Part shown: in pieces, positions 16,728 to 26,797 of the stretch
Position numbering within the stretch: the first letter of the stretch is position 1
Layout of the letters: each line of letters opens with the position of its first letter
Origin: Chitinophagaceae bacterium
GTDB lineage: Bacteria; Bacteroidota; Bacteroidia; Chitinophagales; Chitinophagaceae
Direction of reading: 5' to 3'
Length of the DNA stretch: 64,000 bases
NCBI GenBank assembly: GCA_016720825.1
Contig: JADKJV010000002.1
Span: forward strand, 124,001-188,000
Position numbers and translations under genes: made by a program
The notes under the pieces: model-generated
What the model was told of the DNA's origin: nothing
Seen by the model: the letters and a program-made list of their open reading frames with translations, nothing else
Database searches by the model: none

Positions 16728-18225
16728 GCTCATCTGAAAAACGGATATTATGGCTGCCCAGTTCTTCCAATACCGGTTCATAAATTTCAGGGATGATGGG
16801 AATATGCAATCCGGTAACCCGGATCGTTCCGTTTAAAATCAGTTTGGCAGCAATACCAAGTGGCATTCCCACCGTTTTCGCCATCGCAGTTTGAAGGCTG
16901 TTTTCCCCTTTTACCACCAGTGCACTGCGTATTAACGAACGTCGCTGGTCAAATTCATATTCCAGTTCGTGCAGCATCACGATCATGTCTTTATCATAGG
17001 GGCGAAGGCTGAGCTTTTTCTCTACAGCGAATTGCAGGAAATCGGCCGCACTGCATTCACCACGATTGATCATTGTTTCTTTATCATCAAGCCCCAGGAA
17101 GAATAATTGTTTCAGTGTCAGATTGGCTTCATGCATTTTTGCAGCAATGAAAGCGGCCGCATGGTTCTTCACGTCATTCACACCGATTTCTTCGAGGTTT
17201 CCTTTCTCATCAGCAGCCATAAATGCTTCCGGCAGTTTTCCTCCTTCATCCATAGCTTCTTTTTCTGCTTCCATTAATTTGAGGAGGTTTTCCATCAAAC
17301 CACGGGTTTCAGCAAAACGTTCATCCAGCTTTTGCTGAAGCCATTGTCCGAAACCATTTTGATCCATGTGCTGCCTGAAAATATCATAGAGGCTTTTGCC
17401 ATCCGTCTGGTATTTCAGGGTTTCATCAGTTAACCGGAGTTCAATGATATTTTTCCATCCGTACATAAAATCCGGATGGCGGAGTGTGGTACGGATGAAT
17501 GTAGGTACATCCTGTAACCCGTATAATTCCATGTAAGAGGCTGAATCGCGGTTAGGGTACCATGATAGCTGACCGATACCCGGAATCTCCACCAATTGAT
17601 CTGATTGGAATAAATCCTCGTAGGAAACCTGCTTTTCTTCCCCGTTTTCCGTGTAGCGGGCACCGGCCTTACCGGCCATGATAATATTGCGGGAATTCCA
17701 GCTGATTTTATAATGCCAGGGATTGTCATCGCTCTCAGGAGCTACCAATCCGCCACAATGTGATTTAAAAGACACCAGACGGCCACCTTTGTCCCTGATT
17801 TCCCGGATCAGCTTCATGGCACTCATATGGTCAATACCCGGATCAAGCCCCATTTCGTAGAGAAAGAGCAGCTTGTTCTTTTCAATTTCCGGTGCCAGGT
17901 CACGGATTTCCTGGTCAAGATAAGAAGCTGTTAAAAGATGTTTATGGTATTTCACACAATCACGTGCCACTTCGATATGCAGGAAAGGAGGCAGGAGGGA
18001 GATTACGAGATCTGCCTGTTTGATATATCGTCCCCTTTCATCCGGCTCACGGATATCAAAGGAAATAGCCTGTGCGCGGGGTGATGAACCTGTTTTTACC
18101 TGTGCGAGTTTCAAATCTGCATCCACTACCAGTATTTTCCAGTTTTCCTGGCTGGCATTTTCAATCAGGTAATCAATCAGTACAGTAGCCGATTTTCCGG
18201 CTCCGAAAAGTAGGATGGTTTTCAT
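16714..18225 (-). CDS. Saccharopine dehydrogenase family protein
   Basis: A 503-residue NAD(P)-dependent oxidoreductase. The N-terminal Rossmann domain starts ILLFGAGKSATVLIDYL. The middle domain carries YEMGLDPGIDHMSAMKLI and FKSHCGGLVAPESDDNPWHYKISWN, which are hallmarks of LYS9-type saccharopine reductases. The C-terminal part, GMPLGIAAKLILNG...HIPIIPEIYEPVLEELG, is also typical. The family makes or breaks saccharopine in lysine metabolism, but bacterial members may act on other substrates such as carboxyspermidine. About 50 residues around 325-370 (rich in Glu and Lys) look like a lineage-specific insert. It overlaps the sirtuin gene tail to tail by 14 bases. Confidence 0.88.
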   Translation of the reverse strand: MKTILLFGAGKSATVLIDYLIENASQENWKILVVDADLKLAQVKTGSSPRAQAISFDIREPDERGRYIKQADLVISLLPPFLHIEVARDCVKYHKHLLTASYLDQEIRDLAPEIEKNKLLFLYEMGLDPGIDHMSAMKLIREIRDKGGRLVSFKSHCGGLVAPESDDNPWHYKISWNSRNIIMAGKAGARYTENGEEKQVSYEDLFQSDQLVEIPGIGQLSWYPNRDSASYMELYGLQDVPTFIRTTLRHPDFMYGWKNIIELRLTDETLKYQTDGKSLYDIFRQHMDQNGFGQWLQQKLDERFAETRGLMENLLKLMEAEKEAMDEGGKLPEAFMAADEKGNLEEIGVNDVKNHAAAFIAAKMHEANLTLKQLFFLGLDDKETMINRGECSAADFLQFAVEKKLSLRPYDKDMIVMLHELEYEFDQRRSLIRSALVVKGENSLQTAMAKTVGMPLGIAAKLILNGTIRVTGLHIPIIPEIYEPVLEELGSHNIRFSDELRLI

Positions 18226-18382
18226 ATTGACAGTGGAAAATTAGGCTTAAAAAATCCAAAAACCAACTCCCGGGGTCATAACTGGTTTTCAAGGGGTTCG
18301 GCTGGCTTAAAGCTATTCACAATCGTGGAAAAATAAGGCCAAAAAACAGGGGTCTTTATCAGGTTTTACCCCCCTAAAAAAG

Positions 18383-18390
18383 TAAATTTG
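18383..18390 (+). promoter_or_regulatory. TAnnTTTG promoter box for gyrA
   Basis: TAAATTTG sits 56 bases upstream of the gyrA ATG, predicting a leader of about 50 bases. The region 18226-18382 upstream holds no gene. Confidence 0.6.
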
Positions 18391-18445
18391 CGAGCCTTGT
18401 AAAAAGGTCAAAAACCGCGTTAAAAAACTTTACGAAAACCGCTCC

Positions 18446-21043
18446 ATGGAAGAATCAGTATTACCAGAAGAAACGAACGATCACAACCGGATTATACCGG
18501 TGAATATCGAAGAGCAGATGAAGACCGCCTACATTGATTATTCAATGTCGGTGATCGTGGGACGAGCGCTCCCTGAAGTGCGTGACGGTCTGAAACCCGT
18601 ACACCGCCGCATTCTCTATGCCATGAATGAACTCGGCATCCGTTACAATAAGCCATTTAAAAAATCAGCGCGTATTGTGGGGGAAGTGCTTGGTAAATAC
18701 CACCCGCATGGTGATACTGCCGTATACGATGCGATGGTGCGTATGGCGCAGGAATGGAACATGCGCTATCCGATGATTGATCACCAGGGTAACTTCGGTA
18801 ACCAGGATGGTGATGGTCCGGCGGCCATGCGATATACAGAAGCCAGGCTTGAAAGACTGGCTGAGTTCATGCTGGAAGATCTGGATAAAGACACAGTGGA
18901 TTTCCAGCCCAACTTCGACGATTCAGAAAGAGAACCTTCTTTACTGCCCACACGTATTCCCCAACTGCTGGTGAACGGATCCAGCGGTATCGCAGTTGGA
19001 ATGGCTACGAATATGATGCCCCATAACCTTACTGAAGTCATTGATGGTTGTGTGGCTTATATTGATAACCACGATATCTCTGTTGAGGAACTGATGCAGC
19101 ATGTGAAAGCGCCCGATTTCCCAACCGGTGGTATTATCTATGGCATGGAAGGCGTGAAAGCCGCCATGCATTTTGGACGCGGCAGGGTAGTGGTGCGCGG
19201 TAAAGTGAGTGTGGAAATGCGCCCCGGTGGCCGCGAACAAATCGTGATCCATGAAGTACCCTACCAGGTAAACCGTGATGCACTGACAAACCGCATCGGT
19301 GAACTGGTAAATGAAAAACTGATTGATGGTATCACGCACGTAAATAACGAATCAAATAATAAAGAAGGCACGCGCGTGGTGATTGAACTGCGGAAAGATG
19401 CGATTGCCAATGTGGTGATTAACCAGTTGTATAAGCTTACAGAACTGCAGACTTCTTACGGTATCAACAACGTAACCATTGTAAAAGGTCGCCCGCGTAC
19501 ACTGAACCTGAAAGAACTGATCCGCGAATTCGTGGAATTCAGGCATGAAGTAGTTGTACGCCGTGCAAAATTTGAACTGGCTGAAGCAGAGAAAAAAGCG
19601 CATATCCTGCGCGGTTATTTAATTGCACTCGATCACCTCGATGAAGTGATTGCACTGATCCGCAGCTCTGCTACTCCCGATATCGCAAAAGATAACCTCG
19701 TGAATGCAGGCTGGGGATTGGATGAAATCCAGGCCAAAGCCATTCTCGAACTCAGGCTGCAGCGCCTCACCGGCATGGAGCGTGATAAGATCAAAGCGGA
19801 ATATGATGAACTGATGAAGCTGATTGATCACCTGAATGAACTGCTGAGCAACGAGCACCTCCGCTACGAACTCATCAAAACCGAGCTGCAGGAAGTAAAA
19901 GAAAAATTCGGTGATGAACGCAAAACTGAAATCACTTACCTCGATGATGAAGTGAAGATCAAAGACCTCATCAAAGAAGAAGATGTGGTGATCACCATTT
20001 CACACCTGGGTTATATCAAACGCACACCGGCTGATGAATACCGTTCACAGCGCCGTGGCGGCAGGGGAGTGATCGGTGGTAAAACCCGCGATGAGGATTA
20101 TATCGAACATCTATTCGTGGCTTCCACACACCATACCATGCTTTTCTTCACGGAAAAAGGACGGGTGTACTGGCTGAATGTGTATGAAATCCCCGAAGGG
20201 GAAAAAACCGGTAAAGGCCGTGCCATCCAGAACCTGATGCAGCTGCCACCGGATGATAAAGTACGCGCGATCCTGGATGTGAAAGACCTGAAAGACGAGG
20301 AATTTGTTAAATCTCACAATATCGTTCTCTGTACCAAGAAAGGGATTATCAAGAAAACAGCACTGGAAGATTTCAGCAGACCCAGGCAAACCGGTGTTAA
20401 CGCCATCACTATTGTAGAAGGGGATATGCTGCTCGATGCACGCATGACCGACGGCAACAGTGAAATCATGATGGCAGTGAAGAGCGGACGGGCGATCCGT
20501 TTCTCCGAAGAAAAAGTGAGACCAACAGGCCGTGGTGCAATAGGTGTTGCTGGTATTGAAGTTGATGATGATCATGATGAAGTAGTAGGCATGATTTGTG
20601 TAAATACTGTAACAGAAGCATCCAAAACGGTATTGGTAGTGAGTGAGAAAGGTTTTGGCAAAAGAACACCGGTGGATGAATACCGTTTCACAAACAGGGG
20701 CGGGAAAGGTGTGAAAACAATCAATGTAACGGATAAAACCGGTTCACTGGTTGGCATACTGGATGTATCAGAAACACAGGATATCATGATCACCTGCAAA
20801 AGCGGTGTGACCATCCGGATGCCGGTCAGCGGTATCAGCGAACAGGGAAGGGCAACCCAGGGTGTAAAACTGATCAGGCTGGATGAAGGGGATGAAATTG
20901 CAGCCATTACCCAGCTGGATGACCAGGTGCAACACGACGCAACGGCAGAAGCTACGGCTGAAGGCCAGCCTGAAAATGGCGAAAGCAACGCAACCGGTGA
21001 GCCTGAAAATCCATCTAACGAAGCAGAATCTCAACCAGAATAA
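18446..21043 (+). CDS. gyrA: DNA gyrase subunit A
   Basis: This is the breakage-reunion subunit of gyrase, which introduces negative supercoils. The 865-residue protein shows DGLKPVHRRILYAM, the quinolone-determining region with YHPHGDTAVYDAMVRMAQ (Thr where E. coli has Ser83, Asp at the position of Asp87), and the active-site context AAMRYTEARL. The C-terminal beta-pinwheel repeats include the gyrase box QRRGGRGV. The last 45 residues are an acidic Glu/Ala/Asn tail. It is followed after 25 bases by a TPR-like gene. No resistance change is evident from the motif alone, since Thr is common at that position in this phylum. Confidence 0.97.
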   Translation: MEESVLPEETNDHNRIIPVNIEEQMKTAYIDYSMSVIVGRALPEVRDGLKPVHRRILYAMNELGIRYNKPFKKSARIVGEVLGKYHPHGDTAVYDAMVRMAQEWNMRYPMIDHQGNFGNQDGDGPAAMRYTEARLERLAEFMLEDLDKDTVDFQPNFDDSEREPSLLPTRIPQLLVNGSSGIAVGMATNMMPHNLTEVIDGCVAYIDNHDISVEELMQHVKAPDFPTGGIIYGMEGVKAAMHFGRGRVVVRGKVSVEMRPGGREQIVIHEVPYQVNRDALTNRIGELVNEKLIDGITHVNNESNNKEGTRVVIELRKDAIANVVINQLYKLTELQTSYGINNVTIVKGRPRTLNLKELIREFVEFRHEVVVRRAKFELAEAEKKAHILRGYLIALDHLDEVIALIRSSATPDIAKDNLVNAGWGLDEIQAKAILELRLQRLTGMERDKIKAEYDELMKLIDHLNELLSNEHLRYELIKTELQEVKEKFGDERKTEITYLDDEVKIKDLIKEEDVVITISHLGYIKRTPADEYRSQRRGGRGVIGGKTRDEDYIEHLFVASTHHTMLFFTEKGRVYWLNVYEIPEGEKTGKGRAIQNLMQLPPDDKVRAILDVKDLKDEEFVKSHNIVLCTKKGIIKKTALEDFSRPRQTGVNAITIVEGDMLLDARMTDGNSEIMMAVKSGRAIRFSEEKVRPTGRGAIGVAGIEVDDDHDEVVGMICVNTVTEASKTVLVVSEKGFGKRTPVDEYRFTNRGGKGVKTINVTDKTGSLVGILDVSETQDIMITCKSGVTIRMPVSGISEQGRATQGVKLIRLDEGDEIAAITQLDDQVQHDATAEATAEGQPENGESNATGEPENPSNEAESQPE

Positions 21044-21068
21044 TCAATCGTAAATTAACATCAATCAA

Positions 21069-22403
21069 ATGAAAAAAATGTTATTCGTCCTGGCTGGTTT
21101 GTTTGCCATGATTTCCGGCAGGACACAGAACATCGAGTCCATAAAAAATCTACTTGTCCTCCAGCAATACACGAAGGCAAAAACGGATCTGGATAAAAAC
21201 TTCAGCAGTCCTAAATTCTCCGGTAAGGCAGAAGGACATCTGCTGAAAGCAACGATCTATTCCTATTTGTCTATGGAAGAGCAGACCAAAAACACCCCCG
21301 AAGGTGCCCAACTGGCTGCTGATGCAGAAACAGCTTTCCTGAAATACAAGGAAATGGAGCCCGACATGAAATTACTGGATGACCTGATCTACCAGAATGC
21401 CCCGATTAACATTTATTCATTCCTGTATACATCCGGATATGGTGATTACAACAGCAAAAAATGGGAGGCGGGTGTTGAAAAATTCAAAAAGGCAGTTATC
21501 TATTCTGATATGCTGATCAGCAAACAGATCCTGAAAACGAGCCTGGATACCAACGTGCTGATCCTGGCTGGCGTAACCGCTGAAAATGCCAAGAAAAAAG
21601 ACGATGCTGCAGTTTATTACAGCCGTTTAGCGGATGCAAAAGTGGCTGGCGACGGATTTGAAAGCGTTTACCGCTTCCTGGTGAATTACAATTTTGAGAA
21701 AAAAGATTATGCCGCTTTTGAAAAATACAAAGCCATCGGCGGTTCTTTATACCCCAAGAGTGAGTTCTTTTCATTTGATAAGATTGATTTCGCGGTAGGA
21801 TTGTCTGAGAAACTGGAAGATAAAATCAAGGCGGTGGATGATGTATTAGCCACTGATCCCAACAATTTTAAAGCCCACGAAGCCCTGGGAGAGGTGTTGT
21901 ATGAGGCCCTGAATCCCCGCAAGGAAGACCAGGCGATCCCCGAAAATGCAGCAGAACTGGAAAAAAGGATGATCAGCTCACTGCTGAAAGCATCCAGCCT
22001 GGCGCCCAATGATGAATTACCCAATCTCTATCTGGGTAACCATTATATGAACAAAGCCCTGAAGATTAACGAAGCCCGCGCCGCGCACGCTGCAGATATG
22101 AAAACCCGCACCAAACCCGGCACCATGGCCAGCAAAGAAGACCTGGCAAAACGCGATGCGCTGGACAAACAGTATGCTGAAACCATGCAGCTGGCAAAAG
22201 AGCCTTACGAGAAAGCAGTAGCCATCTTTGGAGCTAAACCCAAACTGGAAGCCCGCGACAAACAACAATACAAAAACGCCATCGGTTACCTGGCTGATAT
22301 CGCTACATTCAACAAAGCCCAGTCCAAAAGCAAACCAGCAGAACTGGCTAAATGGACAGCAGAGGAGAAGAAATGGAATGATTTGTATGATTCAGTGAAG
22401 TAA
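21069..22403 (+). CDS. Exported TPR-like protein of unknown function
   Basis: A 444-residue protein with a signal peptide (MKKMLFVLAGLFAMISGRTQ). The rest is alpha-helical, with degenerate TPR-like pairs: AKTDLDKNF, HLLKATIYSYLSM, FKAHEALGEVLYEALNP and PNLYLGNHYMNKAL. The C-terminal part is a long Lys/Glu/Ala-rich helical region. I do not recognise a named family beyond TPR-like. It lies 25 bases downstream of gyrA on the same strand and ends before a clear terminator, so it probably shares the gyrA transcript. Confidence 0.85.
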   Translation: MKKMLFVLAGLFAMISGRTQNIESIKNLLVLQQYTKAKTDLDKNFSSPKFSGKAEGHLLKATIYSYLSMEEQTKNTPEGAQLAADAETAFLKYKEMEPDMKLLDDLIYQNAPINIYSFLYTSGYGDYNSKKWEAGVEKFKKAVIYSDMLISKQILKTSLDTNVLILAGVTAENAKKKDDAAVYYSRLADAKVAGDGFESVYRFLVNYNFEKKDYAAFEKYKAIGGSLYPKSEFFSFDKIDFAVGLSEKLEDKIKAVDDVLATDPNNFKAHEALGEVLYEALNPRKEDQAIPENAAELEKRMISSLLKASSLAPNDELPNLYLGNHYMNKALKINEARAAHAADMKTRTKPGTMASKEDLAKRDALDKQYAETMQLAKEPYEKAVAIFGAKPKLEARDKQQYKNAIGYLADIATFNKAQSKSKPAELAKWTAEEKKWNDLYDSVK

Positions 22404-22421
22404 TAGCAGGGATGATATTGA

Positions 22422-22451
22422 GAAAGGGTTGCTGAAAAGCAGCCCTTTTTT
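22422..22451 (+). terminator. Rho-independent terminator of gyrA unit
   Basis: AAAGGGTTGCTG pairs with AGCAGCCCTTT around a short A-rich loop and is followed by T residues. The remaining gap to 22610 shows nothing I recognise. Confidence 0.85.
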
Positions 22452-22610
22452 ATGGGGATATGGTGCTCGGCAGGCTGGTGGCTCGTTAACTCTACTTAAC
22501 ATAATATAAATTATAGGAATTAATTTATACCTTTATTCCCATCTGAATGCATCCTTACCTGAGTTTAATCAGTCCGATGCTATATAATATTGTAACCCGT
22601 AAATTACAGC

Positions 22611-23162
22611 ATGAAAAAACTCATCTTCTTCATTATCCCGTTTTCTGTGTTACAGGCTTGTAACGGAGTAGCTGATAACGCAAATACTGCAACCAGCGCA
22701 CCTGACACCCTGAATGCTGCCGTCCAGGAAACTGCCAGTTCGCCCAATCCGGCTCCTGCCGCTGCAGCAGCTGATTCACCGGCTGTAGCTCGTGTAGCCA
22801 ATTCTGCTGAAGAAGAACGTGTGAGAATCCTGACCAATATTGATACATACCTCGTGCCTAAGGCTGTTTATACGTCCGACCATGATGGTATCCGCGGGGC
22901 GACCGTAACCCTGGAAAACACGCTGGAAGATGTTCTTTTCCAAAAAGCCTTTGTGGAAGTAAAATTCCTGTCGGCCGAAGGACTTGAACTCCGTACCGAT
23001 TTCCTGACATACCAGAATATAGAACCCGGCGATATCAAGACTTTAAAAGTAAACGATATGCTCAGGGCTTCTGTGATGCAGGTTAAAGTTGTAAAACTTA
23101 AAAGTGAAAAGCTTACACGGGGTGAAATGATCCTTGTTGGCGAAAGATTTAAAAATTTGTGA
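22611..23162 (+). CDS. Lipoprotein of unknown function
   Basis: A 183-residue protein with a lipoprotein signal (MKKLIFFIIPFSVLQAC, Cys17). A low-complexity Ala/Ser/Pro/Asn linker of about 50 residues follows, then a folded domain of about 105 residues with alternating beta pattern (GATVTLENTLEDVLFQKAFVEVKFLSA). This resembles FxLYD/DUF-type immunoglobulin-like domains that handle 'additional' envelope proteins, but no function is assigned. The TGA stop overlaps the GTG start of the next gene by four bases (GTGA), so translation is coupled. Confidence 0.8.
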   Translation: MKKLIFFIIPFSVLQACNGVADNANTATSAPDTLNAAVQETASSPNPAPAAAAADSPAVARVANSAEEERVRILTNIDTYLVPKAVYTSDHDGIRGATVTLENTLEDVLFQKAFVEVKFLSAEGLELRTDFLTYQNIEPGDIKTLKVNDMLRASVMQVKVVKLKSEKLTRGEMILVGERFKNL

Positions 23163-23683
23163 GTAGCATACTGCAAAATCTCCTGCTGGCTGAACATTCA
23201 AAAGCCCAGGCCACCAAAGTGGTCAACTGGGTCGGACATTCCCCTGCCCGTTTCAATGAACTCGTAACCGTATTCCTGGGTACCGATAAATTGCTGGTAC
23301 AGCGTGCAGCCTGGCCCCTGTCCTATGCTGCTGAAGCGCATCCTGATCTCCTGCAAAAACATATTGGCAAATTGATCCGGAATCTTCGTCGTCCTGCACT
23401 CCACGATGCCGTCAAACGCAATACCCTGCGCTGTTTCAGGAATATTCCCGTCCCAAAACGTTACCAGGGCGAAATGATGAACGCCTGCTTCGATTTCATT
23501 ATTGCGCCTGCCGAAAAACCTGCTATCAAGGCATTTTCCCTAGCCATCCTGGCTAACCTGGCCCGGGAATACCCCGATATCAGGGCAGAAATCAAAACAA
23601 TCATTGAAGAAAAATGGGATATCGAATCGCCTGCTTTCCGTTCACAAGCGAGGAAACTTCTCAAAAGTTCAAGGCCTAATTGA
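23159..23683 (+). CDS. HEAT-repeat-like protein
   Basis: A 174-residue soluble protein made of helical pairs typical of HEAT repeats: VQRAAWPLSYAAEAHPDLL, LHDAVKRNTLRCFRNI and AIKAFSLAILANLAREYPD. Such proteins act as scaffolds; no partner is known. The start is GTG at 23159, overlapping the preceding lipoprotein stop by four bases, which supports joint production of a membrane lipoprotein and a cytoplasmic helical protein. It ends 94 bases before a repeat array. Confidence 0.8.
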   Translation: MSSILQNLLLAEHSKAQATKVVNWVGHSPARFNELVTVFLGTDKLLVQRAAWPLSYAAEAHPDLLQKHIGKLIRNLRRPALHDAVKRNTLRCFRNIPVPKRYQGEMMNACFDFIIAPAEKPAIKAFSLAILANLAREYPDIRAEIKTIIEEKWDIESPAFRSQARKLLKSSRPN

Positions 23684-23776
23684 TAATGCTTGCCCGCTGT
23701 AGCAAAAAGCGAAGGCGGGGATAATGAATACAAGTAGGATACCTGGGAAGTAATTGTTGTTTAAGTTCGTATGGGA

Positions 23777-23872
23777 ATTTTGAACTTTGAGTTTTTGATT
23801 TTTTAATTTTGACTTTTGGGTTCACTGCATTTAATTCAAAATTCAAAACTCAACATTCAACATTTTAAACTA
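23777..23872. repeat. Convergent heptamer arrays between HEAT and NADH dehydrogenase genes
   Basis: 23777-23818 has units like ATTTTGA and ACTTTGA. 23833-23860 has the complementary AATTCAA and AACTCAA. Read from the dehydrogenase gene, the array begins at its TAG stop (23870-23872). The arms can pair across about 15 bases. Confidence 0.75.
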
Positions 23873-25138
23873 TTGAACCTTCTTAAATTCCCTGAAGATC
23901 AACCTCAGATTCTGGTCATACGTTATATAGTTATAGAGCCAGTTGCAAAACACAAAAAACCTGTTCTTAACCCCCAGGATCAGCATCAGGTGCAATCCCA
24001 TCCAGATCATCCAGGCGAAAAATCCCCCGAAATGCAGTTTGGGTTTGGGCATATCCACCACCGCCAGGTTACGGCCAACAGTTGCCATGGATCCTTTATC
24101 CCTGTATTCAAATTCAACGATGCTTTCAGGAGGCGCTTTTCTTTCAATCAGCCGCAGGTTACCTGCCAGCATATCTGCCTGCTGGATGGCCAGTGGCGCC
24201 ACCTGCGGATGGCCTTTCGGGTACTTCGGCGTTTCCATATAACCAAGGTCACCAATGGCATAAACATCCTTAACACCAATTACCTGGCAATGCCTGTCTG
24301 TTTTAATCCTGTTTCCCCTGGCTATCAACGATTCATTGATACCTGCCGGAATATTTCCTTTAATACCAGCAGCCCATATAACCGTACTGGTTTCTATCCT
24401 GTTTTCATCACCCAAAGTGATGGTATTACCGTCATAGTTTTTCACCAGCGCGCCGGTCATTACCTCCACACCCAATTTGGTCAGGTAACGGGCCGATTGT
24501 TCAGAAGATTTCCCCGACATAGCCCCCAGCAATTTGGTTCCGCCTTCCAGCAGGTAAATATGCATCTGGTTGAAATCAAGTTCGGGGTAATCATTGGGCA
24601 GTACATATTTCTTCATTTCAGCAAGGGCACCGGATATTTCAACTCCCGTAGGCCCGCCACCCACCACTGCAATATTGAGCAGCCTTTGTTTGGCCAGCGG
24701 ATCCTTTTCGGTGAGTGCCTGTTCAAAATTCTGCAGCAACTGGTAGCGCAGCTGCAGGGCTTCCACGGTTGATTTCATCGGAAAAGCATGCGTGGCAATG
24801 GAATCCTGCCCGAAGAAATTTGTCCCGGCCCCCATAGCCAGCACCAGCACATCATAGCTGATTTCTTCCTGGTCAGTCACCACGATCTTTTCATCCGTAT
24901 TAATCCGCATGATTTCTGCCAGCCTGATCCGCACATTTTTACTCCGGTGAAATACTTTCCGCAGGGGAAATGAAATATTACTGGCATCCAGACCGCCGGT
25001 AGCCACCTGGTAAAACAACGGCTGGAACTGGTGGTAATTAAACCGGTCCACCAGCACCACCTCAAAACCAGCCCTGTTATTCAGCTTCTTCGCGAGACGC
25101 ATCCCGCCGAATCCTCCACCTGCAATTACTACTTTCAT
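23870..25138 (-). CDS. ndh: NAD(P)/FAD-dependent oxidoreductase (type II NADH dehydrogenase)
   Basis: This flavoprotein is predicted to pass electrons from NADH to quinone without proton pumping. The first dinucleotide site VVIAGGGFGGMRLAKKL and FNYHQFQPLFYQVATGG open the protein. The NADH site is VVGGGPTGVEISGALAEM and the FAD-binding segment is DVYAIGDLGYM. The C-terminal 60 residues carry hydrophobic stretches (FFAWMIWMGLHLMLILG) that would attach it to the membrane. The start at 25138 matches the family start; an ATG 18 bases upstream is possible. An AGGAGG sequence 5 bases before the ATG is one of the few good Shine-Dalgarno sites in the window. Confidence 0.92.
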   Translation of the reverse strand: MKVVIAGGGFGGMRLAKKLNNRAGFEVVLVDRFNYHQFQPLFYQVATGGLDASNISFPLRKVFHRSKNVRIRLAEIMRINTDEKIVVTDQEEISYDVLVLAMGAGTNFFGQDSIATHAFPMKSTVEALQLRYQLLQNFEQALTEKDPLAKQRLLNIAVVGGGPTGVEISGALAEMKKYVLPNDYPELDFNQMHIYLLEGGTKLLGAMSGKSSEQSARYLTKLGVEVMTGALVKNYDGNTITLGDENRIETSTVIWAAGIKGNIPAGINESLIARGNRIKTDRHCQVIGVKDVYAIGDLGYMETPKYPKGHPQVAPLAIQQADMLAGNLRLIERKAPPESIVEFEYRDKGSMATVGRNLAVVDMPKPKLHFGGFFAWMIWMGLHLMLILGVKNRFFVFCNWLYNYITYDQNLRLIFREFKKVQ

Positions 25139-25153
25139 AAATACCTCCTGATG

Positions 25154-25161
25154 CAAATTTA
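25154..25161 (-). promoter_or_regulatory. TAnnTTTG promoter box for NADH dehydrogenase
   Basis: TAAATTTG on the minus strand, 15 bases upstream of the ATG. The predicted leader is about 10 bases and contains AGGAGG. Confidence 0.6.
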
Positions 25162-25279
25162 CACAATTTTCAATATTTATTGAAAATTAAATAAAAATAA
25201 TAAACGGAGCGGCCCGGTTACCTTTTTAAGTTCTTTTGTATTAACTAAATACAGCGATTTGGCTTTTCAAAACCCTGCC

Positions 25280-26797
25280 ATGAAGAAAATACTCCTTTTT
25301 ATTGCACCTGTTATATTACTCATTGCCTGCGGGCCCCGTTCTTCACAAGGGCCTTTCCTGAATAAAAACAATATCAGGAGCCAGCATTTCTCCATTAATC
25401 CTGAACGGGATACTGTATTAACCGGCATGCGGGGCGGTTATTTTTTCTTTGAGAAAGGCAGTTTTGAAGGAACCGATCCCGTGGATATAGAAATTAAGGA
25501 AGTATATAATCCGATTGAAATACTGTATGCCGGTCTCACTACAGAATCCGGCGGCCGTTTACTGGAAAGCGGCGGAATGGTTTATGTGGGTGCCAGGCAA
25601 AGTGGTCGTGATGTGGTTCTCAAAAAACCGGCGAAAATTTCCATCCCGGCCAGCTATGTAAATCCCAATATGCAATTGTTCCGCGGGGAAGTGAAAACCA
25701 ATGACACGATTGACTGGGTGGATCCGCAACCCCTGGATACCATACTTCACCCCTCTCCCGCTGATTCAGGCAAAATTATTTTCATGATGCAATGTGCCAG
25801 TTGCCATAAGATATTTACAGATGGCACCGGCCCTGCTTTAGCAGGTGTCACCAGCCGGGTAAATGATATCAATGTGCTGCGGGCTTTTATAAGCAATCCG
25901 CCAAAAATGGCACAAGGAAAATAGTTATTTCAGTTGTCTGCTTTACCGGTATGGCAGTATGATGACATCGCACGAACTCTCAGATACACAAATCGACCAG
26001 ATACTGGCCTATATCCATGAAGAGGAACTTGCCCGCCCCGACCTCGTGACGAAAAAAATGGGTTCACCTTCATCAAATCCTGCAACAAAAACTGATTCAG
26101 TCGCAATAAAAGATACAGCCAGTGACTATGCTGGCTGCATACCCGCACCCTGCGGCTTTGATACTATTTATGTTGACACAACGGACTATACGCGCAATGC
26201 TACTATTTTTAATTTAGCAGAAGAAGCCCCGGCCACCGATTCACTCGACTCCCAGTACAAAGACCCGGCTGAACTGGAAAATATCATGCGTACCAAAGGA
26301 TTCACAGATTTGATCCAGACAAAAGGGCGCTATAATTTCGCCATCAAAACCCTGGGCTGGTTTAATGTGGATGCTTACTATGATGGATTACCCGGCACAA
26401 CGATCGTTGACCTGTTTGTAAAAACCGACTACGAAAAAAACAATGACCTGGCCATTCATGTATTCTTTCCATCCAAAAACTGCTGACGGTCGGCGCCTTT
26501 CATCCGGAAGACAGCCTGTTCCATTTTGAAAAATACAAAGGACAAATCCCTTTATTCATCAATGATGAAGCGGTAGTATTCGGGGTTGACAGCCATTCAG
26601 GAAAAATTTTCTACGGCATCACCACATTCACCGTAACCCAAAAACAAACCATTACCCTGCATATCCGGGAAACCACAAAAGAGGAATTACAAAAAGCATT
26701 TTTGGAGATGAAACTGGATGGGGTGGATTTGGATGTGATTACGAAGAAGCGACTGATTGTGCCGAAGCCCTGTAATGAAACGCTGACAAGTAAGTAA
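25280..26797 (+). CDS. Cytochrome c lipoprotein with C-terminal extension (two frameshifts)
   Basis: A lipoprotein signal (MKKILLFIAPVILLIAC) is followed by a beta-rich region of about 130 residues, then a mono-heme cytochrome c domain with CASCH as heme attachment site and a likely axial Met in GSMMTSHELSD, followed by TQIDQILAYIHEEEL. A Cys-containing domain of about 220 residues follows. Two indels split the gene: one extra A in the AAAA run 25918-25921, within the heme domain, and one missing A in the A5 run 26475-26479. The continued frame ends KPCNETLTSK at 26797. Both halves of the heme domain fit, so one functional gene is likely. Upstream ATG at 25259 is possible but less fitting. 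The electron partner is unknown. Confidence 0.75.

Noticed and set aside
18226..18440. Possible small RNA or tRNA upstream of gyrA
   Set aside because: No cloverleaf or known RNA motif found; only the gyrA promoter box is supported.
23816..24772. A plus-strand reading frame of 318 codons
   Set aside because: It is antisense to the NADH dehydrogenase gene and has histidine/proline-rich composition typical of a shadow frame.
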